From NCBI GenBank assembly GCA_963853835.1, contig OY970825.1:46038908-46102907 (forward strand): a DNA stretch of 64,000 nt, in the 5' to 3' direction. Each line of letters begins with the position of its first letter. The first letter of the stretch is position 1. The DNA is from Calendula officinalis (taxonomy: Eukaryota > Streptophyta > Magnoliopsida > Asterales > Asteraceae). This document shows, in pieces, positions 23,087-35,430 of the stretch. Under the pieces are notes generated by a model. It had not been told where the DNA came from, searched no databases, and saw only the letters and a list, made by a program, of their open reading frames with translations. Made by a program: the position numbers and the translations under genes.

Positions 23087-25298
23087 ATGGCATCTAAGGT
23101 TAGTTGATTCTTCTTTTCGTCCATTAATCTTGTTTTAGAGTTAAAATCTTAATTTTTCCTAGGGTTCTTGAATCAGGGCCGAAAATTTGAATTTTTTTCA
23201 AATCGTTTGGATTTTGCTTGTAGTTCTTGGTAGGTTAAAGTGTTAAACCGCAATGTAGTTAATTTTGCACTATACCTTAGTGCCTAATCCGTATTTTTGA
23301 ACTGGAATTGGTTTTTGGGAAGAAACTTCATGAACTAGGGTAGATATTGAACCAAAAATCCGAAAATCATGTAGTTTAGGTCTAACAAATTATCACATTA
23401 TGATATACAACTGATTTGAATAGAATTAGTAGCAATACTAGTTCAATTTTATACAATGTGGCTAAATTTTCATCTTTACATATGGTTTTTGGTCTTAAAA
23501 TACAAAGGTTAACAATTTGATGGAAAATTTGTATATGAACTTCAATGTAAAATTAATTTTAAGTGTTACATTAAACCACACTTAGTTAAACACAATTGTA
23601 TAATTATGTTTATAACTAAGTGTGGGTAAGGGAAAACGGTTTTATAAATTAGTATATATCTTTTATCGACTCCCTTAATTGTTTTAAAAAATTTCTGTTA
23701 TATAACACTTCTAATTAATTAAATTCTTATGTGATTGTTTGACAGAGACCAAGAGGTGCTGCCGGGTCATCCAAGTCCACTTTGGTACACGAAGATGGCC
23801 TTCCCCGAGAATTAATTTTAAGGGGAAAACATGTGTTCATGAACCTCAACACCATTCCTAACCCCGATACAAAAGAGAAAGTTAAAGCTAAATATGAAGA
23901 TATCAAAAACAGATCAGTTGTACCGGGCAGAACTCTAGATTGGAAATATATGGAAGACGTTCGAAAAGTTCAGAACCTACGGGAATACTATCCAAGATAT
24001 CTTTTTGATGAGAACGATGAACCAATTGTAAAGTGTAATGCATGGGAAGTGGCCTTAGAAATGAGAAAACCGATCTACACGGAACTGGTTTACCAATTCC
24101 TATCATCCTACCACTTCAACAGAGCGGACGCCAAAGAGGGTTTTGATGTTCCTTGTATGCAGTTCTGGTTAGGGGGTGAATATCGGGAACTATCTTTGAA
24201 TGGTTTGGCTACACGCCTTAAGCTCTATAAGGAAGACGTGATGGAACAACCCGAATTTCACCGTTACTTATCCTTATGTGAGATGGAACCCGCAGATGAT
24301 ATCCGTTATGGACCCATTTGGGCAGAAATTGGTCCTGGCAAGTATGAAAACGCCAATAGAAAATCATCAAAAATGTACTCAACCGAGGATAAAGTCCTCC
24401 ACCGGATAATTGTCAATACTATAAACCAAAGGAAAGACATTAGAGAGAAAGTGGGTCAAACGGACCTTTGGTCATTAAGTCGTTTGAGGGATTCACTCAT
24501 GTGCCAAACGTTATTGCCCAATTTTTGAGTGAAGCCACGGGAAAGAAAGCTGCCAGTGGTCTGTGTGGGGGTCAGTACATCTCCCGTCTTGCAAAAACTT
24601 ACGGTATACTTACTCCGCGAGTTAAAGATTCTTTAAAAACTCTAGAGATGGGATGGCTTGATAAAAACGCCTTGAAGGGTATGGGGGCAATCAAAAGAAT
24701 TGGAAAAACCAAACATTATGAATGGGATTTCGCGGTTGAAAGAGCGGAAGAGCTAAGGAGGCAAGAAGAAATAAGGCTAAGTAAGGAAGCAAGACGGGAA
24801 CAGGGGTTAGAAAGTGAAGACGAAGAAGTGGCGCCGCCACTAAATCAAGAGGCGCTGCAAGTGGATGTGGAAGATACCATTCAAAGTCAAGGTCAAGGTC
24901 AAGCATCGGGTTCTCTCACAACACCATCCGCGTTTGACCCGTTTCAATCTTTTCAACAACTCGACATGCGGATGGGTGGTTTTCATACAGATTTAGAAAA
25001 TTTGCAGGTACACATGGCGGGCCTACAAACCGAATACGTTGGAGTCAGGCAATATATGGGAGACATGAATTTGCAACTTCAACGAAATTATTACCAAGGC
25101 GAGCGGTTGCAAATGTCTCGGAATTGGCAAGCTCGGGCCACAACATCATCATTTGGGTCTCAACTCGCCTTACCAGTTGGCTACAACCCAATGCCATACT
25201 GGGCCCCGAGCATGACAGCACCACCGAACTTCGACACATATGACGCATGGTACCAGCAGCATGACTCGACACCTCACCGCGATTATCTTGCCCAGTGA
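23087..25298 (+). pseudogene. Element C ORF3 (Athila envelope-position protein), spliced and frameshifted
   Basis: A short first exon ATG GCA TCT AAG (23087-23098) meets a GT donor. An AG acceptor at 23744-23745 opens exon 2 in frame as RPRGAAGSSKSTLVHEDG. Exon 2 runs to about 24475, where a frameshift moves the frame: one reading stops at 24528, the other continues EGFTHVPNVIAQFLSEATGK to the stop at 25296-25298. The N-terminal ~250 residues match the style of plant-retroelement ORFs found after pol in Athila elements (PIYTELVYQFLSSYHF, MQFWLGGEYRELSL, SLCEMEPADDIRYGPIW). The C-terminal part has a Glu/Arg-rich coiled coil and a Gln-rich tail. No obvious signal peptide or fusion motif is visible, so an envelope function is not shown. 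Confidence 0.75.
23099..23745 (+). other. Probable intron of element C ORF3 (647 bp)
   Basis: Donor AAG|GTTAGTT and acceptor TTTGACAG|AGACC, AT-rich inside, with exon phases compatible (phase 0). Without splicing the ORF has no plausible upstream ATG. Confidence 0.65.
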
Positions 25299-26762
25299 TC
25301 CATCTGTTTGTCTTTGAATTTGAACAATTTTATTTTCATTTTATTTCTTTTCGTTCGACTGGGTTATACTTTACTATCCGACTATGTTACCGCTTTACTT
25401 TATTTTAGGTTTTCTACTTTTATCTGTGTTTTTGTTGGTTGTGATGTTTAGAACGAAATTCATGTTTGGAGTTGAAACTTGAAATTGGAGCATTCATTTG
25501 GACCACAAAAGCATGGAATCAACACAAAGCACCCCAAGGGAGTACCTTTCCTTTACTTATTTATTTACTTTTACCCATTTGTTTACAATACTATTGCATT
25601 GGGACAATGCAAAACTTTAAGTGTGGGCGTGGGGGTGAGTTTCACCACTTGAATAGTTCTCTAGGAAATCATCTTAATACACAAAATTGTTTTAATTAGC
25701 GAAATTTTTTTTAGACACATCTCAACCTTAGAAAATAATTTTTAGACAATAAAGTTCTTTTTAAAGGGCAAAATTTTACCTAGCTTTTATGTGTCAATTT
25801 TTATGGCTTTTCGCCGATTTAATTAATTTTTTAACTCGTTAATTAAACCACTTCTTAACTTGGAAAATTTGAAATGTCTTGTAAAATCTATAAGAATTGT
25901 CTTTTAGAAAATTAAGATTAGCAAAGCTAACTCCCGATGACATTAGGTTGGATTAAGAGCTTTTGGTTTACGTTAATAATTTGCTAAATAATAAATATAA
26001 AAGAAAATTTTAAGAATCGGTGAGAATATTTATCCGGCCTTGTGTTCCCGACAAGTACGCCCGAGGGGTCCTTGAAACCTAGGATTCTAAGGTCAACTGA
26101 TCTAGACATGTTGGTCGAAAGTCATTTACGCAGGTTCACAATGTAAGCTGAGGTTCAAATCGATTCTTGAATAAATACCTAATTAAATACTTAGGGAGAA
26201 CAATTAGCCGACCTTGGGTTCCCGACGAGTACGCCCGAGGGGTCCTTCAAACCTAGCATTTTAAGGTCAACTGATTTGGGCATGTTGGTCGAAAGTCTTT
26301 TACACGGGTGGTCAATGAAAGTTGTGGTTCTCTCTTCCAAACAAAATAAATAAATAAAATTAGCAAACATGCAAAGCATGTATAAATAAATAAAGCAAAT
26401 AAGCTTTGAAATGAATAAATAAACTAAATTTTCTTCTTTTAACCTTTCTAGTTGGGTAATTTTCATAAAGATGGTATTTATAGGTTATACAAGGATGGAT
26501 TAGGATCTAAATTAAAAGTAGTATAATTAGCATAGTTAAAGATTTGATTAGATTTGTGAAAAGTTAGCTAATGTCTTACACAAACTTGGGCATAAAATAT
26601 AGTGAAAAATTTAACTGCTAAATTGGACTAGGTTCTGAAAATTGTTGTATTTCTATGAATGAAATTGAGAAAAGTGCCGATTGTGTTAATTCATTATCAA
26701 GTTAATTAATTTTTCTTATGATGATTTGCTTGAGGACAAGCAATGTTCAAGTGTGGGCATCT
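25299..26762 (+). other. Element C 3' noncoding region
   Basis: AT-rich, no ORF of note. It contains a two-unit direct repeat of about 100 bp (26036-26135 and 26208-26310, sharing TACGCCCGAGGGGTCCTT). It also has two purine-rich AAGTGTGGG tracts, one near 25618 and one at 26748-26756 next to the LTR; the latter is the presumed polypurine tract. The left breakpoint of the tandem triplication is at about 26528. Confidence 0.7.
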
Positions 26763-28057
26763 TGATATCGACGGATTTATACATATTAAATCCGTCAATA
26801 TTGTATTTTTTTTAGGCTTGTTTTATAGTAAAAAGAAGTATTTATGCCTAATTTATGATGTTGTTGATAAATGCAGGTCAAAAGTCCAAATTATAGAAGA
26901 AAAGGGCAAAAAACGTACATATTCAACAATAATCCGAAATTCAGACCTGTTCGAGAGCGCGAGCAGACCCCTGTCGCACCCTGTCTCGCGTGAGTGTCCT
27001 TGTGTCGAGTGTTCGACAGACCCTTGGTCGAGTACTCGAGCAAATCGAAAAAAGGGGTATTTAAGCAAAAATTCAGCCATTCTTTTGGGGATCTTTTGGG
27101 CAGCCGACTTTTGACCTAGGGAAGCCATTGTGGACGAATTTAAGGGGTTTCAAGCTTCAAGATCTTCAATTCCATTCATATATTTCGGTTTTTAATCATT
27201 ATCGATCTTTATTATGTTTGTTCTATTGAATACTTACGTTTGTTTTGCGATGTTTAGCATGTCTATGTGCTAATCATTTACATTCACTATGATCAGATGA
27301 AATCTAGGCTTTAGGTTTCGTATTTTTAGGATTTTAACATTGATTTTGAGCACTTGTTTATTTATATCAAAAACCCTTTCGGTTAATTCTTGAATTTTTT
27401 ATTGTTTTAACTGTTGATTATTAATTATTTTGTTGAGTGACCACTAGCAATTATAGTTAATCATTACTTCAACTTTTCACCCGGTGACGTAGTTGGCAAT
27501 CCACTAGATCTAGGGATTCGAGTTTAAGCATCAAATAACTTAGGTGAAACCGAAAGTCTAATCTTAGTAACGACCGAATTCGAGATTAGAAGGCGACGAA
27601 AATCCGGGCTTAGATATAATTAACAAGCCGAAGTGTAACCATAGTATGATTCTCTAGGAATACATTTCTTAGGAACGATTATACGGTCATTTTAGGAAGC
27701 CAGAGACCACTGCTTACTTGACTTCTAGAACACCAACAAAATCGGGGCTTATCCAACCAAACCTAGAACTAGATGGAATCGATCATAGTGAATATTCCCT
27801 CTCATATTTGAACACAGTTTACTACTTTGTCAACTTGTCTCAGTTTTCGAAAGCTCAAATTTACTTTTAATCAGTTTCTTCATTTAAATAGTTTAAAAAC
27901 AAAAAACCCTACTTTATGCATTCGTTTAGCTTAAAATATTAGTTTGAGACTGTTTAGTCGGCTTAACTGTTCCCTGCGGAAACGAACACCCGAAGTACTT
28001 ACCTGAACTATATTGCTCATGATTAGGTCGTACTTGCCTAATAGTGTTGTAATCACA
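26763..28057 (+). repeat. Element C 3' LTR, array copy 1
   Basis: Starts TGATATCGACGG just after the purine tract and ends near AATCACA before the element E coding fragment. About 1.295 kb. The exact 3' end is uncertain by a few bases because the 5' LTR is not in the window. It contains a CG-rich stretch at 26955-27040. Minus-strand ORFs inside it are incidental. Confidence 0.78.
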
Positions 28058-29447
28058 TCATTCTGCTACTTTAGATTGTGGTGCAGAAACAAATACATCT
28101 TCATCCATACTTCTAACTCCTCTATCAAGGTCTTTATTACTTTGACCACTTTCACCATGAGTATCTTTTAAGATTAAGAGGGAAGTTGTTGATGCTGCTA
28201 TAGAAGTGTCTATCATTCCTTTTATTTTATCTTTCTCCCCATTAGTGATCTCAACTTGTTGTGCATCACTGCCATCAACCTTTTTCTTCAACTTTCTGAT
28301 CATAGAAGATTGCTTTTGAAGCCTGTATTCGAATCGTTTCATCCTTATGTTCATTGTGTTGATGTAGTGCTTCATGTAGCTCATGGTTCTGCCTTGTTTT
28401 TTATGAGAGTGTTCTGACTTTGTACAACGATTTCAAGGTTTTCCATCCTATCCGTCAATTGAGTTTGTGGCATGCTACCCTCATCCCTTCTAGGTAAATC
28501 ATCGGGTTAATTTGGTACACTGGCTTTAAGGTTTTCCATCCTTTCCATCAATTCAGATTTTTTGAGTCTACCCTCATCACTGCTTGGTGATTCATTGGGT
28601 GATTTAGATACACTCTTCTTCCTAGCAGAAGTAGATGTACCCTCCCTTGTGGTTTCTTGGCACCCGGGTCCTTTAAGTGCTAATTCAAAAGATGAACTAT
28701 CACTTAAAGTTGCCGAGGTCTGGGTCCTAATGATGTTGTCACTAGTCTGTGGACCAACCTTTGGTACATCAGTAGTGAGAGCCTTTTCCTCATGCCCTCT
28801 CCTCCTTGGAGGAGAACTCTTGGAGTCTAGGGTTTGACTCAATTAGTCCCCTGGTGTCCTTTTTTTGGAAATTCTTTTCCTTTTATAACTTTTAGAAATT
28901 CTATGGCTTTTGGTCTGGTTTACGTCAGAGTGAAGAGTAGCACTCTGAGGTTCTATTTCATGTACATGAGACACATTCAGGACATTTTCAGGTGATTTAG
29001 ATTGAGTGACTTAAGTGGATTTTGTTTAGGCTTCTTTATTTGGTGGAGGAGTGAGTTGGGGTTCAATTGGTTAATTTGAACCTTCTCCTATTGGGGCGGG
29101 GGGGGGGGGGGGGGGGGGTGATCATAGATCATATTTGGAAACAATTGAGTTACATTTCCTAAAAAATGAATTTTTTTCTCATGTTTGAATAAACCTTTTT
29201 GTTCAGAGAAGGTGGAGTAAAAGTTCCTTTTGTACATGAAAGATCTTTGATTTCAGAATTAATTATGTGAGCAATAAATCTTGGAAACATTAAATATTTT
29301 GATGGAGACAGCTTTCCAAGCATGCCCTCAAAAATCATTTTGGAAAAATTGAATTCTTGATATGTGGCCAAACAAACAACAACAGATGGTGTTATTATAT
29401 TGAAGTCATTCCAAAAACTCTTTTTGGGAGATATGAAGTGTTGAATA
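28058..29447 (-). pseudogene. Element E accessory ORF fragment, array copy 1
   Basis: On the minus strand, from 29447 leftward: an N-terminal-domain part (EFNFSKMIFEGMLGKLSPSK, 29371-29159), a proline run encoded by a 21-base G tract (29098-29118), a Ser/Pro/Arg-rich linker (MSQTLDSKSSPPRRRG, 28842-28507) and a basic coiled-coil segment (FEYRLQKQSSMIRKLKKKV, 28384-28058). Stops break it, including one near 28507 that copies 2 and 3 lack. The right end is cut by the element F LTR and the left end by the element C LTR. Confidence 0.75.
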
Positions 29448-30213
29448 TGTTGGAATTATGTGCACAGTTAGTCAACATATTGTGATACATCCATGCCTAC
29501 GAAACACTTAAGGGTCACATCGGTGAGTGCATGTAATACGAGCAAGATATGTAATGATACTACGAAGTGGAATTATTCATAATAGTCGTTATGAATCAGT
29601 TAAGTATTAAGTTAAGCTTAACTTATTACTAGAAAAGTTTAACTAACTAATTAATACAAGTATTTGTAAATTTACTAGTTGAGTAAATATACAATGTGTT
29701 AATTATATATTATCCATAATATGATTTAAAGCTATTAAATCATATAGTGTGTGGATAATGTTATTGTATAAATTATATAAAGGTTATTATATAATTAATT
29801 ATTAAAAGTGTTTATACAAGGTATATATTTCGTGTATATGTATTATACCGAATATATATATTAAGTGTATCAATACTAGACATTTAATAGTTAAGTGCAA
29901 TAATACAAGAATTGTAAACCTATAAGGGAAGGAAACGTAAAAGGGAAACTTTAATTAAGAAGTTAATCTTAATTAAACTAAAGGGTTCTAAGTGCAACTT
30001 GTTTAACTATAAATAACATGCTTAGGGTAACCCTAATGTTGTTCCTTGCACCCCACAAATTCCTTCCCCCTCCTCCCCTTAGCTTCGGCCGAACACACCC
30101 CAAGAACACAAGCATTGTTCTAAGTGATCAACTAGAGGATCGCTCGTCGTGTTCATCATCAGTGGACTAACTTAAGCAAGTTAAGGTATGTTTTGGAACA
30201 CCCTTTTTTTGAA
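29448..30213 (+). repeat. Truncated element F LTR, array copy 1
   Basis: Starts TGTTGGAATTATG after GAATA, like the full LTR at 36816. It breaks off after AACACCC plus a T run, where element C sequence begins again. It has a TATA box (CTATAAATA) near 30007. Confidence 0.9.
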
Positions 30214-30217
30214 AAGT

Positions 30218-33200
30218 TAGCATAGTTAAAGATTTGATTAGATTTGTGAAAAGTTAGCTAATGTCTTACACAAACTTGGGCATAAAATATAGTGAAAAAT
30301 TTAACTGCTAAATTGGACTAGGTTCTGAAAATTGTTGTATTTCTATGAATGAAATTGGGAAAAGTGCCTATTGTGTTAATTCATCATCAAGTTAATTAAT
30401 TTTTCTTATGATGATTTGCTTGAGGACAAGCAATGTTCAAGTGTGGGCATCTTGATATCGACGGATTTATACATATTTAAATCCGTCAATATTGTATTTT
30501 TTTTAGGCTTGTTTTATAGTAAAAAGAAGTATTTATGCCTAATTTATGATGTTGTTGATAAATGCAGGTCAAAAGTCCAAATTATAGAAGAAAAGGGCAA
30601 AAAACGTACATATTCAACAATAATCCGAAATTCAGACATGTTCGAGCGCGCGAGCTGACCCCTGTCGCACCCTGTCTCGCGTGAGTGTCCTTGTGTCGAG
30701 TGTTCGACAGACCCTTGGTCGAGTACTCGAGCAAATCGAAAAAAGGGGTATTTAAGCAAAAATTCAGCCATTCTTTTGGGGATCTTTTGGGCAGCCGACT
30801 TTTGACCTAGGGAAGCCATTGTGGACGAATTTAAGGGGTTTCAAGCTTCAAGATCTTCAATTCCATTCATATATTTCGGTTTTTAATCATTATCGATCTT
30901 TATTATGTTTGTTCTATTGAATACTTACGTTTGTTTTGCGATGTTTAGCATGTCTATGTGCTAATCATTTACATTCACTATGATCAGATGAAATCTAGGC
31001 TTTAGGTTTGGTATTTTTAGGATTTTAACATTGATTTTGAACACTTGTTTATTTATATCAAAAACCCTTTCGGTTAATTCTTGAATTTTTTATTGTTTTA
31101 ACTGTTGATTATTTATTATTTTGTTGAGTGACCACTAGCAATTATAGTTAATCATTACTTCAACTTTTCACCCGGTGACGTAGTTGGCAATCCACTAGAT
31201 CTAGGGATTCGAGTTTAAGCATCAAATAACTTAGGTGAAACCGAAAGTCTAATCTTAGTAACGACCGAATTCGAGATTAGAAGGCGACGAAAATCCGGGC
31301 TTAGATATAATTAACAAGCCGAAGTGTAACCATAGTATGATTCTCTAGGAATACATTTCTTAGGAACGATAATACGGTCATTTTAGGAAGCCAGAGACCA
31401 CTGCTTACTTGACTTCTAGAACACCAACAAAATCGGGGCTTAACCAACCAAACCTAGAACTAGATGGAATCGATCATAGTGAATATTCCCTCTCATATTT
31501 GAACACAGTTTACTACTTTGTCAACTTGTCTCAGTTTTCGAAAGCTCAAATTTACTTTTAATCAGTTTCTTCATTTAAATAGTTTAAAAACAAAAAACCC
31601 TACTTTATGCATTCGTTTAGCTTAAATCATTAGTTTGAGACTGTTTAGTCGGCTTAACTGTTCCCTGCGGAAGCGAACACCCGAAGTACTTACCTGAACT
31701 ATATTGCTCATGATTAGGTCATACTTGCCTAATAGTGTGGTAATCACATCATTCTGCTACTTGAGATTGTGGTGCAGAAACAAATACATCTTCATCCATA
31801 CTTCTAACTCCTCTATCAAGGTCTTTATTACTTTGACCACTTTCACCATGAGTATCTTTTAAGATTAAGATGGAAGTTGTTGATGCTGCTATAGAAGTGT
31901 CTATCATTCCTTTTATTTTATCTTTCTCCCCATTAGTGATCTCAACTTGTTGTGCATCACTGCCATCAACCTTTTTCTTCAACTTTCTGATCATAGAAGA
32001 TTGCTTTTGAAGCCTGTATTCGAATCGTTTCATCCTTATGTTCATTTTGTTGATGTAGTGCTTCATGTAGCTCATGGTTCTACCTTGTTTTTTATGAGAG
32101 TGTTCTGACTTTGTACAACGGTTTCAAGGTTTTCCATCCTATCCGTCAATTGAGTTTGTGGCATGCTACCCTCATCCCTTCTAGGTAAATCATCGGGTTG
32201 ATTTGGTACACTGGCTTTAAGGTTTTCCATCCTTTCCATCAATTCAGATTTTTTGAGTCTACCCTCATCACTGCTTGGTGATTCATTGGGTGATTTAGAT
32301 ACACTCTTCTTCCTAGCAGAAGTAGATGTACCTTCCCTTGTGGTTTCTTGGCACCCGGGTCCTTTAAGTGCTAATTCAAAAGATGAACTATCACTTAAAG
32401 TTGCCGAGGTCTGGGTCCTAATGATGTTGTCACTAGTCTATGGACCAACCTTTGGTACATCAGTAGTGAGAGCCTTTTCCTCATGCCCTCTCCTCCTTGG
32501 AGGAGAACTCTTGGAGTCTAGGGTTTGACTCAATTAGTCCCCTGGTGTCCTTTTTTTGGAAATTCTTTTCCTTTTATAACTTTTAGAAATTCTATGGCTT
32601 TTGGTCTGGTCTACGTCAGAGTGAAGAGTAGCACTCTGAGGTTCTATTTCATGCACATGGGACACATTCAGGACATTTTCAGGTGATTTAGATTGAGTGA
32701 CTTAAGTGGATTCTGTTTAGGCTTCTTTATTTGGTGGAGGAGTGAGTTGGGGTTTAATTGGTTAATTTGAACCTTCTCCTATTGGGGCGGGGGGGGGGGG
32801 TGATCATATATCTTATTTGGAAACAATTGAGTTACATTTCCTAAAAAATGAATTTTTTTTCTCATGTTTGAATAAACCTTTTTGTTCAGAGAAGGTGGAG
32901 TAAAAGTTCCTTTTGTATATGAAAGATCTTTGATTTCAGAATTAATTATGTGAGCAATAAATCTTGGAAACATTAAATATTTTGATGGAGACAGCTTTCC
33001 AAGAATGCCCTCAAAAATCATTTTGGAAAAATTGAATTCTTGATATGTGGCCAAACAAACAACAACAGATGGTATTATTATATTGAACTCATTCCAAGAA
33101 CTCTTTTTGGGAGAGATGAAGTGTTGAATATGTTGGAATTTTGTGCACATTTAGTCAACATATTGTGATACATCCATGCCTACGAAACACTTAAGGGTCA

Positions 33201-33900
33201 CATCGGTGAGTGCATGTAATACGAGCAAGATATGTAATGATACTACGAAGAGGAATTATTCATAATAGTCTTTATGAATCAGTTAAGTATTAAGTTAAGC
33301 TTAACTTATTACTAGAAAAGTTTAACTAACTAATTAATACAAGTATTTGTAAATTTACTAGTTGAGTAAATATACAATGTGTTAATTATAGATTATCCAT
33401 AATATGATTTAAAGCTAATAAATCAGATAGTGTGTGGATAATGTTATTGTATAAATTATATAAAGGTTATTATATAATTAATTATTAAAAGTATTTATAC
33501 AAGGTATATATTTCGTGTATATGTATTATACCGAATATATATATTAAGTGTATCAATACTAGACATTTAATAGTTAAGTGCAATAATACAAGAATTGTAA
33601 ACCTATAAGGGAAGGAAACGTAAAAGGGAAACTTTAATTAAGAAGTTAATCATAATTAAACTAAAGGGTTCTAAGTGCAACTTGTTTAACTATAAATAAC
33701 AGGCTTAGGGTAACCCTAATGTTGTTCCTTGCACCCCACAGATTCCTTCCCCCTCCTCCCCTTAGCTTCGGCCGAACACACCCCAAGAACACAAGCATTG
33801 TTCTAAGTGATCAACTAGAGGATCGCTCGTCGTGTTCATCATCAGTGGACTAACTTAAGCAAGTTAAGGTATGTTTTGGAACACCCTTTTTTTGATAAGT
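30218..33900. repeat. Tandem array copy 2 (3683 bp)
   Basis: Second direct repeat, nearly identical to copy 3 and slightly more divergent from copy 1. Element C LTR at 30454-31748, element E fragment at 31749-33130 (minus; Gln-to-stop change near 32438, 12-base G tract at 32789-32800), truncated element F LTR at 33131-33895. Confidence 0.95.
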
Positions 33901-35430
33901 TAGCATAGTTAAAGATTTGATTAGATTTGTGAAAAGTTAGCTAATGTCTTACACAAACTTGGGCATAAAATATAGTGAAAAATTTAACTGCTAAATTGGA
34001 CTAGGTTCTGAAAATTGTTGTATTTCTATGAATGAAATTGAGAAAAGTGCCTATTGTGTTAATTCAATATCAAGTTAATTAATTTTTCTTATGATGATTT
34101 GCTTGAGGACAAGCAATGTTCAAGTGTGGGCATCTTGATATCGACGGATTTATACATATTTAAATCCGTCAATATTGTATTTTTTTAGGCTTGTTTTATA
34201 GTAAAAAGAAGTATTTATGCCTAATTTATGATGTTGTTGATAAATGCAGGTCAAAAGTCCAAATTATAGAAGAAAAGGGCAAAAAACGTACATATTCAAC
34301 AATAATCCGAAATTCAGACATGTTCGAGCGCACGAGCTGACCCCTGTCGCACCCTGTCTCGTGTGAGTGTCCTTGTGTCGAGTGTTCGACAGACCCTTGG
34401 TCGAGTACTCGAGCAAATCGAAAAAAGGTGTATTTAAGCAAAAATTCAGCCATTCTTTTGGGGATCTTTTGGGCAGCCGACTTTTGACCTAGGGAAGCCA
34501 TTGTGGACGAATTTAAGGGGTTTCAAGCTTCAAGATCTTCAATTCCATTCATATATTTCGGTTTTTAATCATTATCGATCTTTATTATGTTTGTTCTATT
34601 GAATAGTTACGTTTGTTTTTCGATGTTTAGCATGTCTATGTGCTAATCATTTACATTCACTATGATCAGATGAAATCTAGGCTTTAGGTTTGGTATTTTT
34701 GAGATTTTAACATTGATTTTGAACACTTGTTTATTTATATCAAAAACCCTTTCGGTTAATTCTTGAATTTTTTATTGTTTTAACTGTTGATTATTAATTA
34801 TTTTGTTGAGTGACCACTAGCAATTATAGTTAATCATTACTTCAACTTTTCACCCGGTGACGTAGTTGGCAATCCACTAGATCTAGGGATTCGAGTTTAA
34901 GCATCAAATAACTTAGGTGAAACCGAAAGTCTAATCTTAGTAACGACCGAATTCGAGATTAGAAGGCGACGAAAATCCGGGCTTAGATATAATTAACAAG
35001 CCGAAGTGTAACCATAGTATGATTCTCTAGGAATACATTTCTTAGGAACGATAATACGGTCATTTTAGGAAGCCAGAGACCACTGCTTACTTGACTTCTA
35101 GAACACCAACAAAATCGGGGCTTAACCAACCAAACCTAGAACTAGATGGAATCGATCATAGTGAATATTCCCTCTCATATTTGAACACAGTTTACTACTT
35201 TGTCAACTTGTCTCAGTTTTCGAAAGCTCAAATTTACTTTTAATCAGTTTCTTCATTTAAATAGTTTAAAAACAAAAAACCCTACTTTATGCATTCGTTT
35301 AGCTTAAATCATTAGTTTGAGACTGTTTAGTCGGCTTAACTGTTCCCTGTGGAAGCGAACACCCGAAGTACTTACCTGAACTATATTGCTCGTGATTAGG
35401 TCATACTTGCCTAATAGTGTGGTAATCACA

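Larger units (their letters stand above)
26528..30217. repeat. Tandem array copy 1 (3690 bp)
   Basis: First of three direct repeats. Contents in order: element C 3' end, element C LTR, element E accessory-ORF fragment (minus) and the first ~765 bp of the element F LTR. The same unit restarts at 30218 (shared TAGCATAGTTAAAGATTTG). Confidence 0.95.

Noticed and set aside
26853..27128. 91-residue minus-strand ORF repeated three times (also 30544-30819 and 34226-34501)
   Set aside because: It lies inside the element C LTR, has no recognisable domain, and its conservation is explained by the recent triplication of the DNA.
28562..28837. Plus-strand 91-residue ORF repeated in each array copy
   Set aside because: It is the reverse-strand shadow of the Ser/Pro-rich linker of the element E accessory ORF.
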